Positions 55,553 through 64,000 of a stretch of DNA of 64,000 nt are shown piece by piece. The notes beneath the pieces are model-generated. The model had not been told where the DNA came from and made no database searches. It saw nothing but the letters and a program-made list of their open reading frames with translations. The translations under genes were made by a program, and so were the position numbers. The stretch spans positions 1-64,000 of the forward strand of contig NZ_NTMG01000070.1 in the NCBI RefSeq assembly GCF_002487355.1, written 5' to 3'. The DNA comes from Candidatus Methanoperedens sp. BLZ2 (GTDB lineage: Archaea > Halobacteriota > Methanosarcinia > Methanosarcinales > Methanoperedenaceae). How positions within the stretch are numbered: position 1 is the first letter of the stretch; the number at the start of each line of letters is the position of its first letter.

Positions 55553-56260
55553 ATAATCTCAATTGAAAAGCTTTCAAAAGTATTCGGCACTAATATTGTC
55601 CTTCGAAATATCGATCTTAAGATAGAAAAAGGTGAGTTCCTCACAATATTTGGCCCAAACGGCGCAGGAAAAACAACGCTCATCAAGATAATGGCAACAC
55701 TCGTCACTCCTACTTCCGGGAAAGTGCTTATCGAAGGTCTTGACATCAAGGAGAATCCGATTGAGATCAGGAAGAAAATCGGTGTCATCTCGCATGAAAC
55801 CTATCTTTACACCGAATTGACAGCAGCTGAAAATCTCAGGTTCTTCGGGAAGATGTATGACACACCCGGGCTTGAAGAAAGAATCGATGAACTAATAAAG
55901 CAGGTGGGCCTGACCTACAGGAAAAATGACCGCGTCAGGACTTTTTCCCGCGGGATGAAACAGCGTCTCTCGATAGCAAGAGCACTTATACATGATCCTC
56001 CGATTCTTTTTCTTGATGAACCCTATACCGGACTGGACCAGCATGCCATAGCAACATTTGACAGAATACTCGGAGGCATGAATGCTATGGATAAAACAAG
56101 AGTCCTTATTTCGCATGATATTGAGCATGGCATTTCATTATGTGACAGGGCAATAATTCTCACAGGCGGGCATATTGCCCATGAGATGACCGGGAACGAG
56201 ATCAGCGACTTGCTCCAGTGCAGGGCGATTTATGAAAAGCACGTGGAGGAGCGAAAATGA
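55553..56260 (+). CDS. ccmA: ABC transporter ATP-binding subunit, CcmA
   Basis: The 235-residue ATPase has Walker A FGPNGAGKTTLIKI (residues ~36-48), the signature FSRGMKQRLSIARALI and Walker B PPILFLDEPYTGLD. It pairs with CcmB to move haem or a haem chaperone for c-type cytochrome maturation. No ATG, GTG or TTG occurs in its 5' end: the frame is closed by TAG just upstream, and ATA at 55553 is the codon correctly spaced (8 bases) after GGAG. The next internal ATG at 55691 would cut off Walker A. An ATA start, or an error in the sequence, is implied. Confidence 0.9.
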   Translation: MISIEKLSKVFGTNIVLRNIDLKIEKGEFLTIFGPNGAGKTTLIKIMATLVTPTSGKVLIEGLDIKENPIEIRKKIGVISHETYLYTELTAAENLRFFGKMYDTPGLEERIDELIKQVGLTYRKNDRVRTFSRGMKQRLSIARALIHDPPILFLDEPYTGLDQHAIATFDRILGGMNAMDKTRVLISHDIEHGISLCDRAIILTGGHIAHEMTGNEISDLLQCRAIYEKHVEERK

Positions 56261-56946
56261 AATTCCTCCAGATCGCAAAAAAAGACCTGAAAGCAGAGTT
56301 TCGCACCAAGCAGATGCTGAATTCCATGGTGATCTTTGCGCTTCTTGTGATTGTGATCTTTAGCTTTGCATTCGGGAATGAAGCCACAATATTTGTGTCA
56401 AATCTTAATAAAAAGATAGTTGACCTGCTTGCCCCTGGTATGCTCTGGATAGCGTTCACGTTTGCAGGAATGCTCGGGCTGTCACGATCATTTGCAGGAG
56501 AAAAAGAAGAGGGATGCCTTGAAGGACTGAAACTTTGCCCGGCCGACAGGAGCGCAATATATAATGGGAAAGTCCTGTCCAATGCGGTTTTGATGTTCCT
56601 TATGGAGATGGCAACGTTACCGATCTTTGTTGTGCTTTTCACTTATGATATTAAAAACCTTCCGGGCCTGATTGTTGTGATAATCCTGGGTACTTTAGGA
56701 TTCATTTTTGTAGGAACTCTTCTCTCGGCGCTCACCGTAAACACACGAACCCGCGAGATCCTTCTTCCGGTTATTTTATTTCCGGTTCTTATCCCTGTGA
56801 TACTATCCGCAGTAACTGCGACAGGAACGATGCTTGCAAATGGGGATTTTTCTGATGTTTCAGGAGAGATGCAGATACTTGTAGTATATGACATCATTTT
56901 TTTTGTAGTAGCACAAATGGTATTTGAATATACGATCGAAGATTGA
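56257..56946 (+). CDS. ccmB: Haem exporter permease, CcmB
   Basis: A 229-residue integral membrane protein with about six hydrophobic helices. The family phrase FAGEKEEGCLEGLKLCPAD follows the second helix and LPGLIVVIILGTLGFIFVGT the fourth. It starts inside the last codons of ccmA, so both are translated together. ccmC, ccmE and ccmF are not in the window. It implies c-type cytochromes in the organism. Confidence 0.92.
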   Translation: MKFLQIAKKDLKAEFRTKQMLNSMVIFALLVIVIFSFAFGNEATIFVSNLNKKIVDLLAPGMLWIAFTFAGMLGLSRSFAGEKEEGCLEGLKLCPADRSAIYNGKVLSNAVLMFLMEMATLPIFVVLFTYDIKNLPGLIVVIILGTLGFIFVGTLLSALTVNTRTREILLPVILFPVLIPVILSAVTATGTMLANGDFSDVSGEMQILVVYDIIFFVVAQMVFEYTIED

Positions 56947-56985
56947 AAACCGAATGATCGATTTTATGAAAGAGTTTGGCCTGAA

Positions 56986-57216
56986 ATGAGCTATCAGGTT
57001 GAATATACCTCAAAAGCAAGAAAAGATCTCAAAAAGCTACCCTTAGATATTACGCAGAGCATAATCCTGTCAATAAATAGTATTAAAATCGATCCATATT
57101 CTTATGTAAAAAAGATCAAAGGGACTAAAAACCATCCTCTCTATACTCACCGTGTTGGTGAACATCGTGTGATTCTGGATATAGAGGATGACCGTTTGTT
57201 GATCATATCCACCTAA
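56986..57216 (+). CDS. RelE/ParE-type toxin, possibly truncated
   Basis: Seventy-six residues have the RelE fold: VEYTSKARKDLKKLPLDITQ, a middle KIKGTKNHPLYTHRVGEHR and the final strands [15 protein letters not shown]. Most RelE proteins have a further ~10 residues (a His/Arg-Tyr end) that carry catalytic residues; here the stop is just before, overlapping the thermosome stop. No antitoxin gene is adjacent; an 11-codon frame at 56953 ending ATGA at the relE start might be a remnant. Toxicity is uncertain. Confidence 0.75.
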   Translation: MSYQVEYTSKARKDLKKLPLDITQSIILSINSIKIDPYSYVKKIKGTKNHPLYTHRVGEHRVILDIEDDRLLIIST

Positions 57217-58829
57217 TCCAGACCACTCATATCAGGTTTTTTCTTTGGGTTTGCGTCTTTTGCAGATGCGATCACATCGTCGATGCGCAATATCATAGAA
57301 GCTGCTTCTGTTGCCGAACTTATCGCCTGGGTCTTAACACGAAGCGGTTCGATAACCCCGATTGTGAGCATATCTACGGGTTTGCCCTCGAACACATCAA
57401 GGCCAACGGTTTTATTTCCATGCTCATGCGAGCTGCGAAGCTCAACAAGCATATCAATAGCATCAAGCCCTGCATTTTCGGCAAGTGTCTTGGGTATTAT
57501 CTCAAGCGCCAGGGCAAATTTACTGACCGCAAGCTGTTCCCTGCCTTCAAGTGTTGAAGCATATTCCCTGAGGCGAAGTGCAAGTTCTATCTCCGGTGAA
57601 CCGCCGCCAGCGAGTATTTTCTCATCTTCGATGGCTACACCTACGACCCTGAGGGCATCATGCATAGCCCTGGCAAGGCTTGTCACAACATGTTCCGAGC
57701 CGCCCCGCAACAATATTGAATTGGTATCAGGATTCTTGCAGCCAGTGATAAAGATCATTTCCCCGTTGCCCACCATTTTCTCTTCAACAAGCCCTGCTTC
57801 TCCCAGAGTATCGGGTTTTATTTCATCAAGACTTGTAATGATCTTTCCTCCGGTTGCTCTTGATAATTTTATAAGGTCGTTCTTCTTGATCCTGTGGGAT
57901 ACAAAAATACCTGCTTTTGCAAGGAAATACCTGGCCATGTCATCAACGCCTTTCTGGCAGAAAACGACGTTAGCGCCACTTTTTATTACCTTATCAGCCG
58001 CAGCCCGTACAAGGTTTTCTTCCTGTTCAAGGAACATCCGGGTCTGTCCAATCGATTCAATGGATATCTCGGATTTTGTCTCAGTCTTCCTGACTTCAAT
58101 TGGTGTGGCAAGAATCGCGATCTTTGCATTCTCTATTTTTGAAGGCATGCTCTGGTGGGTCTTTGTCTTATCAAGGATTATACCCTCTACCAGTTCGCTG
58201 TCCTCAACGCTACCTTCTCCGCGGCGCTCAATAGAGATGTCCTTTATGTTAACGGTCTTCTTACCGTTTTCCTTTTTTACTATTGATTTTACAGCCGTTA
58301 CTACAAGATTAGCTAATTTTTCTCTTGAGAATTCAACGCCTTTTCCAGTAAGTGCGGTCTCTGCTATTTTTCTTAGATGTTCATCTGTAGAATGAACAGC
58401 TATGTCAGAGAGGATTTCTTTTGATTTGTGGGATGCAAGGTTGTATCCATGGATAATAGTTGTTGGATGAACCCCAATTTCCATGAGCTCCTGGGCGCCT
58501 TTTAAGAATTCACCTGTCAAAACCGCTGCTGTTGTGGTACCATCGCCGACTTCATCATCCTGCGTCTTTGCAACTTCAGCAACAAGTTTTGCGGCAGGGT
58601 GTTTTATTTTCATCTCATCAAGGATAGTGGCGCCATCGTTTGTGATAATAACAAGTCCGGCGGGGTCTGTGATCATCTTATCCAATCCCTTTGGACCAAG
58701 AGTTGTCCGCACGGCTTCAGCTACAGCGCGCGCTGCCATAATGTTGCTTCTCTTTGCTTCGTCTCCTCTTGTTTCTTCCGTTCCCTGTCTTAAAATAATG
58801 ATTGGCTGTCCGCCAGTTTGACCTTGCAT
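57213..58829 (-). CDS. thsA: Thermosome subunit (group II chaperonin)
   Basis: This 538-residue subunit forms the double-ring archaeal chaperonin. [36 protein letters not shown] with the Mg-binding Asp, and the apical and lower equatorial [16 protein letters not shown] are diagnostic. The C-terminus ([10 protein letters not shown]) lacks the Gly-Gly-Met repeats found in many chaperonins. A strong ribosome binding site (AGGAGAATATCT) precedes the ATG. It is monocistronic with a 120-base upstream gap. Confidence 0.97.
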   Translation of the reverse strand: MQGQTGGQPIIILRQGTEETRGDEAKRSNIMAARAVAEAVRTTLGPKGLDKMITDPAGLVIITNDGATILDEMKIKHPAAKLVAEVAKTQDDEVGDGTTTAAVLTGEFLKGAQELMEIGVHPTTIIHGYNLASHKSKEILSDIAVHSTDEHLRKIAETALTGKGVEFSREKLANLVVTAVKSIVKKENGKKTVNIKDISIERRGEGSVEDSELVEGIILDKTKTHQSMPSKIENAKIAILATPIEVRKTETKSEISIESIGQTRMFLEQEENLVRAAADKVIKSGANVVFCQKGVDDMARYFLAKAGIFVSHRIKKNDLIKLSRATGGKIITSLDEIKPDTLGEAGLVEEKMVGNGEMIFITGCKNPDTNSILLRGGSEHVVTSLARAMHDALRVVGVAIEDEKILAGGGSPEIELALRLREYASTLEGREQLAVSKFALALEIIPKTLAENAGLDAIDMLVELRSSHEHGNKTVGLDVFEGKPVDMLTIGVIEPLRVKTQAISSATEAASMILRIDDVIASAKDANPKKKPDMSGLD

Positions 58830-58949
58830 AGATATTCTCCTGTATCAGATAATTAAATGAAATGCGTCCCTGGTTCCAGTAATGGATTTACCCTTGACGT
58901 TCTGTTGTTTCATGTTTATAGTTCTATAAAAAGATTTCGCATCCTATTT

Positions 58950-61580
58950 TTATCTTAGAATTACATATATATTTCTCAACAGTTTTTCAGCAGTGTAAGG
59001 TTTTGACAAAAAGGCGTTCACATTAATATGTGCAACTTCTGCAAGTTTATCTTTTTCGGTTAATCCACTGACTCCAATTATCTTTATATCGGGATTAACC
59101 TTACGCAGTTCTCGAATGCTCGCCGATCCTCCCATAACCGGCATCATCATATCCATAAGAACAAGTTTGATTTCATCTCTGTTTTGTTTGTACAAAGTAA
59201 TGGCCTCTTCTCCATCATTGGCTGTGATTACTCTATATCCATGTGTTTCCAATGTTTTTTTGGTTAACTCACGAATCTTATCTTCATCATCAACAACAAG
59301 AATTGACTCCCCATGACCGATTGGCAGTTCATATTGACGCTTCTGCGCTTTTAGTGTTTCAGTTGTTGTAACAGCAGGCAAATAAACTTTAAATACAGTC
59401 CCTTTTCCGACTTCGCTATATACACTAATGAACCCGCCGTGGCTTTTCACAATTCCAAGGGCCGTTGAAAGACCCAGTCCTGTGCCTTTTCCATGTTCTT
59501 TTGTTGTAAAAAACGGTTCAAAAATCCTATCCAGTACACCGGAAGGAATTCCAGTTCCTGTATCACATACCGTGATGACAATATACGGACCGATCCTGGC
59601 ATCAATATGAATATGAGCGTAGTCTTCATCAATGAGAAGGTTTTCAGCATCGATGTGAAGTATTCCACCGTCTGGCATCGCATCACGTGCATTCAAACTC
59701 AGGTTCATTAAAACCTGATGCAATTGGGTGGCATCTCCGGAGATATTCCACAGGTCTTTAGATATATTAATTCTAATTTCAATATTTTTTGGAAAAGTCT
59801 CCTTTTCTATTTGCTTTATTTCCAATATAAGTTGCGATACTTGAAGAGCATTGCGTTCACCCTCAACACCTTTTGCATATGACATAACCTGTTTCATCAA
59901 CCTGGCTCCGCGTTGTGCACTCCTTTCAATTGCACTAAGGTACCTCTGGCTTTCTTCATCTGTGTATTTTTCTCGTAGAAGTTCCTGTGATAGCATAATT
60001 GGTGTCAGCACATTGTTGATATCGTGTGCTATTCCGCCGGCAAGCGTACCTATACTCTCCATCCTCTGAGCACGGAGTAACTGCGACTCAAGCATTTTCT
60101 TTTCAGTTATATCCTTCACAGTCCCCATACTTGCCATCCTGCCGTGAAAAGGAATAATTCCAACGTTCATATTGACAAGTATTCTGGTTCTTCCATCTTT
60201 GTGCAACACATGGAATTCATATTCATGAGGGGTATATTCTCCCGTATGCCTGCGATAATAGCGCTCTGCAACTATCTTTAAATCCTCCGGTGCAACAAGT
60301 TCTATGAAATCTTTTCCTATAACCTCCTGGACCGTGTATCCACCCACCCTGGCAAATGCTTCATTGGCAAACCGGATCTTATCATCCTGAATAATGAACA
60401 CGCCATCCTGGATGTTATCTATTAGCATGCGATATTTCTCCTCAGATTGTTTCAATGCCTCCTCAGCCTTCTTATGGTCTGTTATGTCCCGGCCAAAACT
60501 CACCGTTCCCACAACCTTTCCATTTGAATAAATAGGAGTCGTATTTACTGACAGGAAAAAGTAACTGCCAGCTTCCTTTTTAACTGCTACCTCATATTGT
60601 TCGGGCTTTCCGTTTAATGTATTATGGAAAATATCTATAATTCTAGGTAAGTCTGCCTTATCGATAAATGGAGTAAATGACTTTCCCAACAAGTAATCCG
60701 TTTTAAACCCGCTGAATTCCTCGCAACGCTTATTGACAAATTGGTAAAGCCCACCCGGGTCCAGAATCCATATCATATCATTGGAAAACTCAACTATCGT
60801 ACGGTAGCGTTCCTCGCTTTCCCGAAGCTTCTCATTCACCCGCTTACGCTCGGCAGCCTTTTCTATATTAAAAATGTTTAATATATTCCAGAGAGACCAG
60901 GAAATTCCTACAGCAATAAAAGCGCGAAAAATTTGAACAGGAATGCCAAACGAGGAAAAAAACCATGCATTGTTTATTACCGAAGCTGGATAAAAGTTCG
61001 CCTGGGGTACTATCCACCCTCCTAATATTGCATAAAGTCCAAATAATAAAGTAATAAGAATAAAATATTTTTCAACTTTAGATTCACTTAATTTCTTAGC
61101 TTCACTCTTATAATATGAAATAAATCCAATAGCACTTAAAATCGCACCTGGAAAACCTAAAAAGTACCTTGATGAAATATTCCAGATATTAAAAGATGTT
61201 TCTCCTGATAAGATTGGCATTCCAATGAATAAAAGCGCTATTATAAATGGAAGCCAGATGCCGACTTTTTTTCTCTTGCCGATATTAATCATCCGGTAAC
61301 CGAATAAAAAGAGAAATAAGAAAGAAAGAAATAAAGCCGAGGCGCCAAGAATTTTCAGGAAAAGAAAGTCCCCTTTAACGAGCATAAACATATCCATAAA
61401 TTCGTTTATTCCGTGAATAAATCCAAACCAGGCCAGAAGCCATAAAATATCAAGCAATTTAAATTCGCTCTCCCTGGTAACCCTTAGCTGCAAAAATATG
61501 ATAATACCAAGGATTGTAAAGGCAAACCCATATATGAAGAAGACAAAATCCAGATTTTTAACAAGAAAGTCACTTAACAT
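58950..61580 (-). CDS. Hybrid histidine kinase: 7TM-PAS-PAS-HisKA-HATPase-REC
   Basis: The N-terminal ~240 residues have seven hydrophobic helices (first one FVFFIYGFAFTILGIIIFLQ). Two PAS domains follow (YRTIVEFSNDMIWILDPGG and YRMLIDNIQDGVFIIQDDK) with PAC segments, then HisKA with GGIAHDINNVLTPIM, and HATPase with NARDAMPDGG, VCDTGTGIP and GKGTGLGLS. The last ~120 residues are a receiver (ILVVDDEDKIREL, LVLMDMMMPVMGG, with Asp in MDMMMP, Lys in LSKPY). I start at ATG 61580 because GGAGG is eight bases upstream; the longer start at 61595 would include that site. Signal and target unknown. Confidence 0.93.
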   Translation of the reverse strand: MLSDFLVKNLDFVFFIYGFAFTILGIIIFLQLRVTRESEFKLLDILWLLAWFGFIHGINEFMDMFMLVKGDFLFLKILGASALFLSFLFLFLFGYRMINIGKRKKVGIWLPFIIALLFIGMPILSGETSFNIWNISSRYFLGFPGAILSAIGFISYYKSEAKKLSESKVEKYFILITLLFGLYAILGGWIVPQANFYPASVINNAWFFSSFGIPVQIFRAFIAVGISWSLWNILNIFNIEKAAERKRVNEKLRESEERYRTIVEFSNDMIWILDPGGLYQFVNKRCEEFSGFKTDYLLGKSFTPFIDKADLPRIIDIFHNTLNGKPEQYEVAVKKEAGSYFFLSVNTTPIYSNGKVVGTVSFGRDITDHKKAEEALKQSEEKYRMLIDNIQDGVFIIQDDKIRFANEAFARVGGYTVQEVIGKDFIELVAPEDLKIVAERYYRRHTGEYTPHEYEFHVLHKDGRTRILVNMNVGIIPFHGRMASMGTVKDITEKKMLESQLLRAQRMESIGTLAGGIAHDINNVLTPIMLSQELLREKYTDEESQRYLSAIERSAQRGARLMKQVMSYAKGVEGERNALQVSQLILEIKQIEKETFPKNIEIRINISKDLWNISGDATQLHQVLMNLSLNARDAMPDGGILHIDAENLLIDEDYAHIHIDARIGPYIVITVCDTGTGIPSGVLDRIFEPFFTTKEHGKGTGLGLSTALGIVKSHGGFISVYSEVGKGTVFKVYLPAVTTTETLKAQKRQYELPIGHGESILVVDDEDKIRELTKKTLETHGYRVITANDGEEAITLYKQNRDEIKLVLMDMMMPVMGGSASIRELRKVNPDIKIIGVSGLTEKDKLAEVAHINVNAFLSKPYTAEKLLRNIYVILR

Positions 61581-61747
61581 TATAATATCCTCCATATTTG
61601 GTGGATATTTCCAGCTCAGTAATTAGTCTAAATATTCCTATGGATTCAGTTATAATCATTTTTTACTCGTTTTTCACGTTGTTCACATCTTGAACTCCTA
61701 TAACCTCTTGCTATCTTAAATTTGCCGTATCTTATGATCAATACTGG

Positions 61748-62089
61748 TTATCGTGAGAACCTGCTTAAATATGCCCAAATAATCAAAAAAATCCCAAAAA
61801 CCGTAAGAGCCCAGAATAGTATTTTCTGTGCTTTATCCGATATCCCAAAATCGATCGCAAATACCCGAAAACCATTAAGCGCATGAGGGATCACAAGGAC
61901 TAAAAGGATGAATAAAGCGATCCGGCCTGGTAAAAAAAGCGTATTTATCAAGAAATCAAAGGGTGTTTTCACACCAGAAAAATGAACCCACCAGACATGG
62001 ATGAACAGGTAAATCACAAGCAATAATCCCGTAACGCGCTGGAGCAGCCATGCCCACATACCTGTGCCATAAGCTCTTTCTTTATCCAT
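61748..62089 (-). CDS. sdhC: Succinate dehydrogenase/fumarate reductase membrane subunit
   Basis: The 113-residue membrane protein has three hydrophobic helices. WLLQRVTGLLLVIYLFIHVWW matches the SdhC/SdhD anchor, with a His that can ligate haem b, and IPHALNGFRVFAIDFG has the other typical His. It follows sdhB after two bases. Only one membrane subunit is present here, and a flavoprotein is missing. Confidence 0.85.
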   Translation of the reverse strand: MDKERAYGTGMWAWLLQRVTGLLLVIYLFIHVWWVHFSGVKTPFDFLINTLFLPGRIALFILLVLVIPHALNGFRVFAIDFGISDKAQKILFWALTVFGIFLIIWAYLSRFSR

Positions 62090-62091
62090 AG

Positions 62092-62862
62092 TTACCTCAA
62101 TATATTTTTGATTTTCTGCACTATTATTTTTCTTATAAGTCCTGTAATAGCATTTGTGGGAGGTACCTGTTTAGGACAGACTTCCACACACCTGTAAACG
62201 CGGTCACATGCCCAGACGCCGTCTGTAAAGTCCACTCTTGTTAGCATTTTTTGGCGATCCGGGAATCGTGGATCCGTATAAAACCGCCATGCTTTTGCAA
62301 GCGCGGCAGGACCCTGATAATCTTTATCTCTTGCAGAAACAGGACATGCGCCGTAACAGAGGCCGCAAAGGATACAGGAGGCGTATATATCAACTTTTTT
62401 CGTGTCCTCCTGCGACATCATATTCTCTTGCAGAGTTGTATTTTCAACATCGAACCATGGTTCAACTGATTCATAATGTTTGAAAAAAGGCTTCATATCA
62501 ACTACCAGATCTTTGATCACAGGAAGGTTCGGTAAAGGTTCTATCAGGATTTCATCCCTTGCTTTAAATTCTGGTTTTGCAAGAGGGCCGTACGGTGAGA
62601 TCGTTAGCACTTTCTCATCAGCAATTTCAGACACCTGGGTACGGCATGCAAGCCGCTGCTTTTTGTTTATTAGCATGGCGCATGAACCACATACTGCTCC
62701 GCGGCATGAATACCGAAATGCCAGGGTGCTGTCAATTTCATCCTGTATCTGGAAAAGCGCATCCAGCACGGACATCTGAGTATTTGGTTTTACTTCAAAC
62801 CTCTCAAATTTAGAATTCTCCCCATCGAATCTCTTGATCTTAAATTTCATGGATTTCCCCAT
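62092..62862 (-). CDS. sdhB: Succinate dehydrogenase/fumarate reductase Fe-S subunit
   Basis: The 256-residue subunit has the N-terminal [2Fe-2S] motif YSCRGAVCGSCAM with a later C (RLACRTQV), and the C-terminal CILCGLCYGACP, CDRVYRCVEVCPKQ for the other clusters. Electrons pass between the flavoprotein and the membrane anchor. It precedes sdhC by two bases. The upstream 110 bases lead to a divergent gene, so sdhA must be elsewhere. Confidence 0.92.
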   Translation of the reverse strand: MGKSMKFKIKRFDGENSKFERFEVKPNTQMSVLDALFQIQDEIDSTLAFRYSCRGAVCGSCAMLINKKQRLACRTQVSEIADEKVLTISPYGPLAKPEFKARDEILIEPLPNLPVIKDLVVDMKPFFKHYESVEPWFDVENTTLQENMMSQEDTKKVDIYASCILCGLCYGACPVSARDKDYQGPAALAKAWRFYTDPRFPDRQKMLTRVDFTDGVWACDRVYRCVEVCPKQVPPTNAITGLIRKIIVQKIKNILR

Positions 62863-62972
62863 TCACCCATCTATAGCTATTGTTTGGATATATATTAATA
62901 GTTTGTTTTGTCAAGTGGTTTGATCGAAACATAAGATAGGTTCTTAAATCAATAGATTGTTAAACTATACCA

Positions 62973-63374
62973 ATGATTCTTGATTACAAAGATATTGCAG
63001 AATATATCATTACTAATTACAGGAATAAAGTCGTGGAAGTAGGAGTTGGAAGTCTTCCCCAGGTTGCTCTTCTCCTCAAAGATAAATTGGATGTAGTAGT
63101 TACGGATATCAATGAACAGAAATATGCAGGAGTAAGATTTTGCAGGGATGATATCTTCAAACCTGATATGGGAATATACAGGAATGCATCTCTTATTTAT
63201 GCTATCAGACCTCCCATTGATCTCCAGGATGCTATCGCTGCAATTGCCAGGGAAGTTAAGGCTGATCTTATTATACGGCCATTCGGGAATGAAAAAGCAG
63301 ATTTGATAAAATATTTTAAAGAGTATTCCCTTGTGAATTATCAAAAAGCAAGATTTTATTTGTACAGGTCTTGA
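62973..63374 (+). CDS. UPF0146 family protein
   Basis: A 133-residue protein with a compact Rossmann-like fold: KVVEVGVGSLPQVALLLKD, VVVTDINEQ and GASLIYAIRPPIDLQ-like phrases are typical of UPF0146, which resembles a methyltransferase fold without the last strands. It is divergent from sdhB. Role unknown. A small, conserved archaeal protein. Confidence 0.85.
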   Translation: MILDYKDIAEYIITNYRNKVVEVGVGSLPQVALLLKDKLDVVVTDINEQKYAGVRFCRDDIFKPDMGIYRNASLIYAIRPPIDLQDAIAAIAREVKADLIIRPFGNEKADLIKYFKEYSLVNYQKARFYLYRS

Positions 63375-63493
63375 TTTTAAATAATCACACTTTTTTCACA
63401 AATCTATTTATCTACTTATTAAATCAGATTGTTAAATCAGATTCATGTTATAAATAATCTTTTTATACATTTCAAAAATAAATTGGTGCCAGT

Positions 63494-64000
63494 ATGAGGA
63501 TAAAAGCGAAATTGATATCAGGATTCGTTATCGTCTCATTGTTGGCAGGTCTTGTTGGGTATATTGGTCTTTACGCTAATAACCATGTTGTGACTTCCTT
63601 TGAAAAAGGAGAGGTGCATTTCGGGAGTATACTACAGGCCTCAAACGAAGTGAGCAGTTATTCAAAAAGGGCACAGGGTCACACAATGCTGTATTTGATG
63701 TTAAATAACGGAACCGATAAGAAGAAAGCATCAGAAAGAGTCGCTTCTCTACGGGAACAAATAGCAATAATGGACGGCAAAATACAAAATCCTGAGGCCC
63801 TTAAGATATTAAACGATACAAAGGCCAAAACAGATGAGATGCAATCAATTATAGAATCATTGATCAAAATTTATGATTCTGAAATGGAAGCCGGAACATT
63901 TGATATTAAAAATCATGAAAAGTTGATACGAAGGCTGGATACTGTTTCCTCAAACATTCGTCAAAATGGTCTTGACCTCGTAGAGATAGAACTGGGATTG
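63494..64000 (+). CDS. Chemoreceptor-like sensor, N-terminal part
   Basis: The gene runs off the window after 169 codons. It begins MRIKAKLISGFVIVSLLAGL, a membrane helix, followed by a long helical region with the look of a four-helix-bundle sensor (YSKRAQGHTMLYLMLNNG). Proteins of this build continue with a second membrane helix, HAMP and an MCP or kinase domain, but none of that is in the window. TATA-like TTTTTATAC lies before the ATG. Confidence 0.7.
   Translation, partial: MRIKAKLISGFVIVSLLAGLVGYIGLYANNHVVTSFEKGEVHFGSILQASNEVSSYSKRAQGHTMLYLMLNNGTDKKKASERVASLREQIAIMDGKIQNPEALKILNDTKAKTDEMQSIIESLIKIYDSEMEAGTFDIKNHEKLIRRLDTVSSNIRQNGLDLVEIELGL

Noticed and set aside
55691-56260. CcmA starting at ATG 55691
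   Set aside because: This would remove the Walker A loop, which is present in frame upstream.
57283-58395. A 370-codon open frame opposite the thermosome gene
   Set aside because: Serine- and threonine-rich antisense frame caused by codon use of the thermosome gene; no start signals of its own.
1-64000. CRISPR array
   Set aside because: No regularly spaced repeats of 24-40 bases with unique spacers were seen, and no cas gene is present.

Overview
The window is archaeal and belongs to a methanogen-related euryarchaeon, most likely of the Methanosarcinales / ANME-2 kind. The evidence is a thermosome subunit, a Cdc48/VAT ATPase, an Fe-S type RNA polymerase subunit D in a uS13-uS4-uS11-Rpo3 cluster, a CdrS-like regulator with FtsZ, F420 biosynthesis (CofH) and an FprA F420H2 oxidase, HdrB-HdrC, four-subunit pyruvate:ferredoxin oxidoreductase, MetV-MetF, a DUF1638 protein and the haem exporter CcmA-CcmB. 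This assignment is inference from gene content; no rRNA is present.

Layout. 1-9.6 kb: intergenic repeats, a lipoprotein, an ArsR-like regulator with a methyltransferase, ilvE, fprA, hisG, then hsp20-cdc48. 9.7-19.8 kb: a tiny CooT-type nickel protein with an AIR-synthase relative, a membrane protein of unknown function, type II GAPDH, an overlapping folP-like / metV / metF / thiC operon, and a BRO-N protein. 19.9-25.1 kb: cdrS-ftsZ with a small Cys protein, ilvD, two methyltransferases, chorismate mutase. 25.2-28.4 kb: an oxidoreductase and a decayed stretch of gene fragments around an intact DUF1638 gene, ending at tRNA-Leu(GAG). 28.5-36.2 kb: rpoD-rps11-rps4-rps13, hisA, an orphan HyfB-like proton channel subunit, an MBL hydrolase overlapping an AAA ATPase. 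36.4-41.1 kb: porGDAB, a 14-codon minigene, and a radical SAM/SPASM enzyme with a Cys-rich peptide. 41.1-45.9 kb: a recombination scar, a fused nucleotidyltransferase/HEPN protein, hdrCB, two tandem small RNA-like elements, and an ArsR / small membrane protein / thioredoxin-fold operon. 46-50.5 kb: pncB and an AbiE-like toxin-antitoxin pair with palindromic operators, followed by an ADP-ribosylglycohydrolase. 50.8-64 kb: a pterin/F420 pair (dhps-like, cofH), marC with hps-rraA, ccmAB, a truncated relE, thermosome, a large hybrid histidine kinase, sdhB-sdhC without sdhA, UPF0146 and the start of a chemoreceptor-like gene.

The most unusual signals are: (1) the same ~85-residue LFCWD...NIY segment found in frame in two unrelated proteins, once splitting the second AAA module of Cdc48; (2) two tandem ~66-nt hairpin RNAs with matching promoters spaced identically and T-run ends; (3) a possible radical-SAM-modified Cys-rich peptide (RiPP) pair; (4) a self-contained 14-codon lysine-rich minigene; (5) an AbiE-like module whose antitoxin carries a nuclease-like N-terminal domain and whose promoter has three TATCA/TGATA palindromes.
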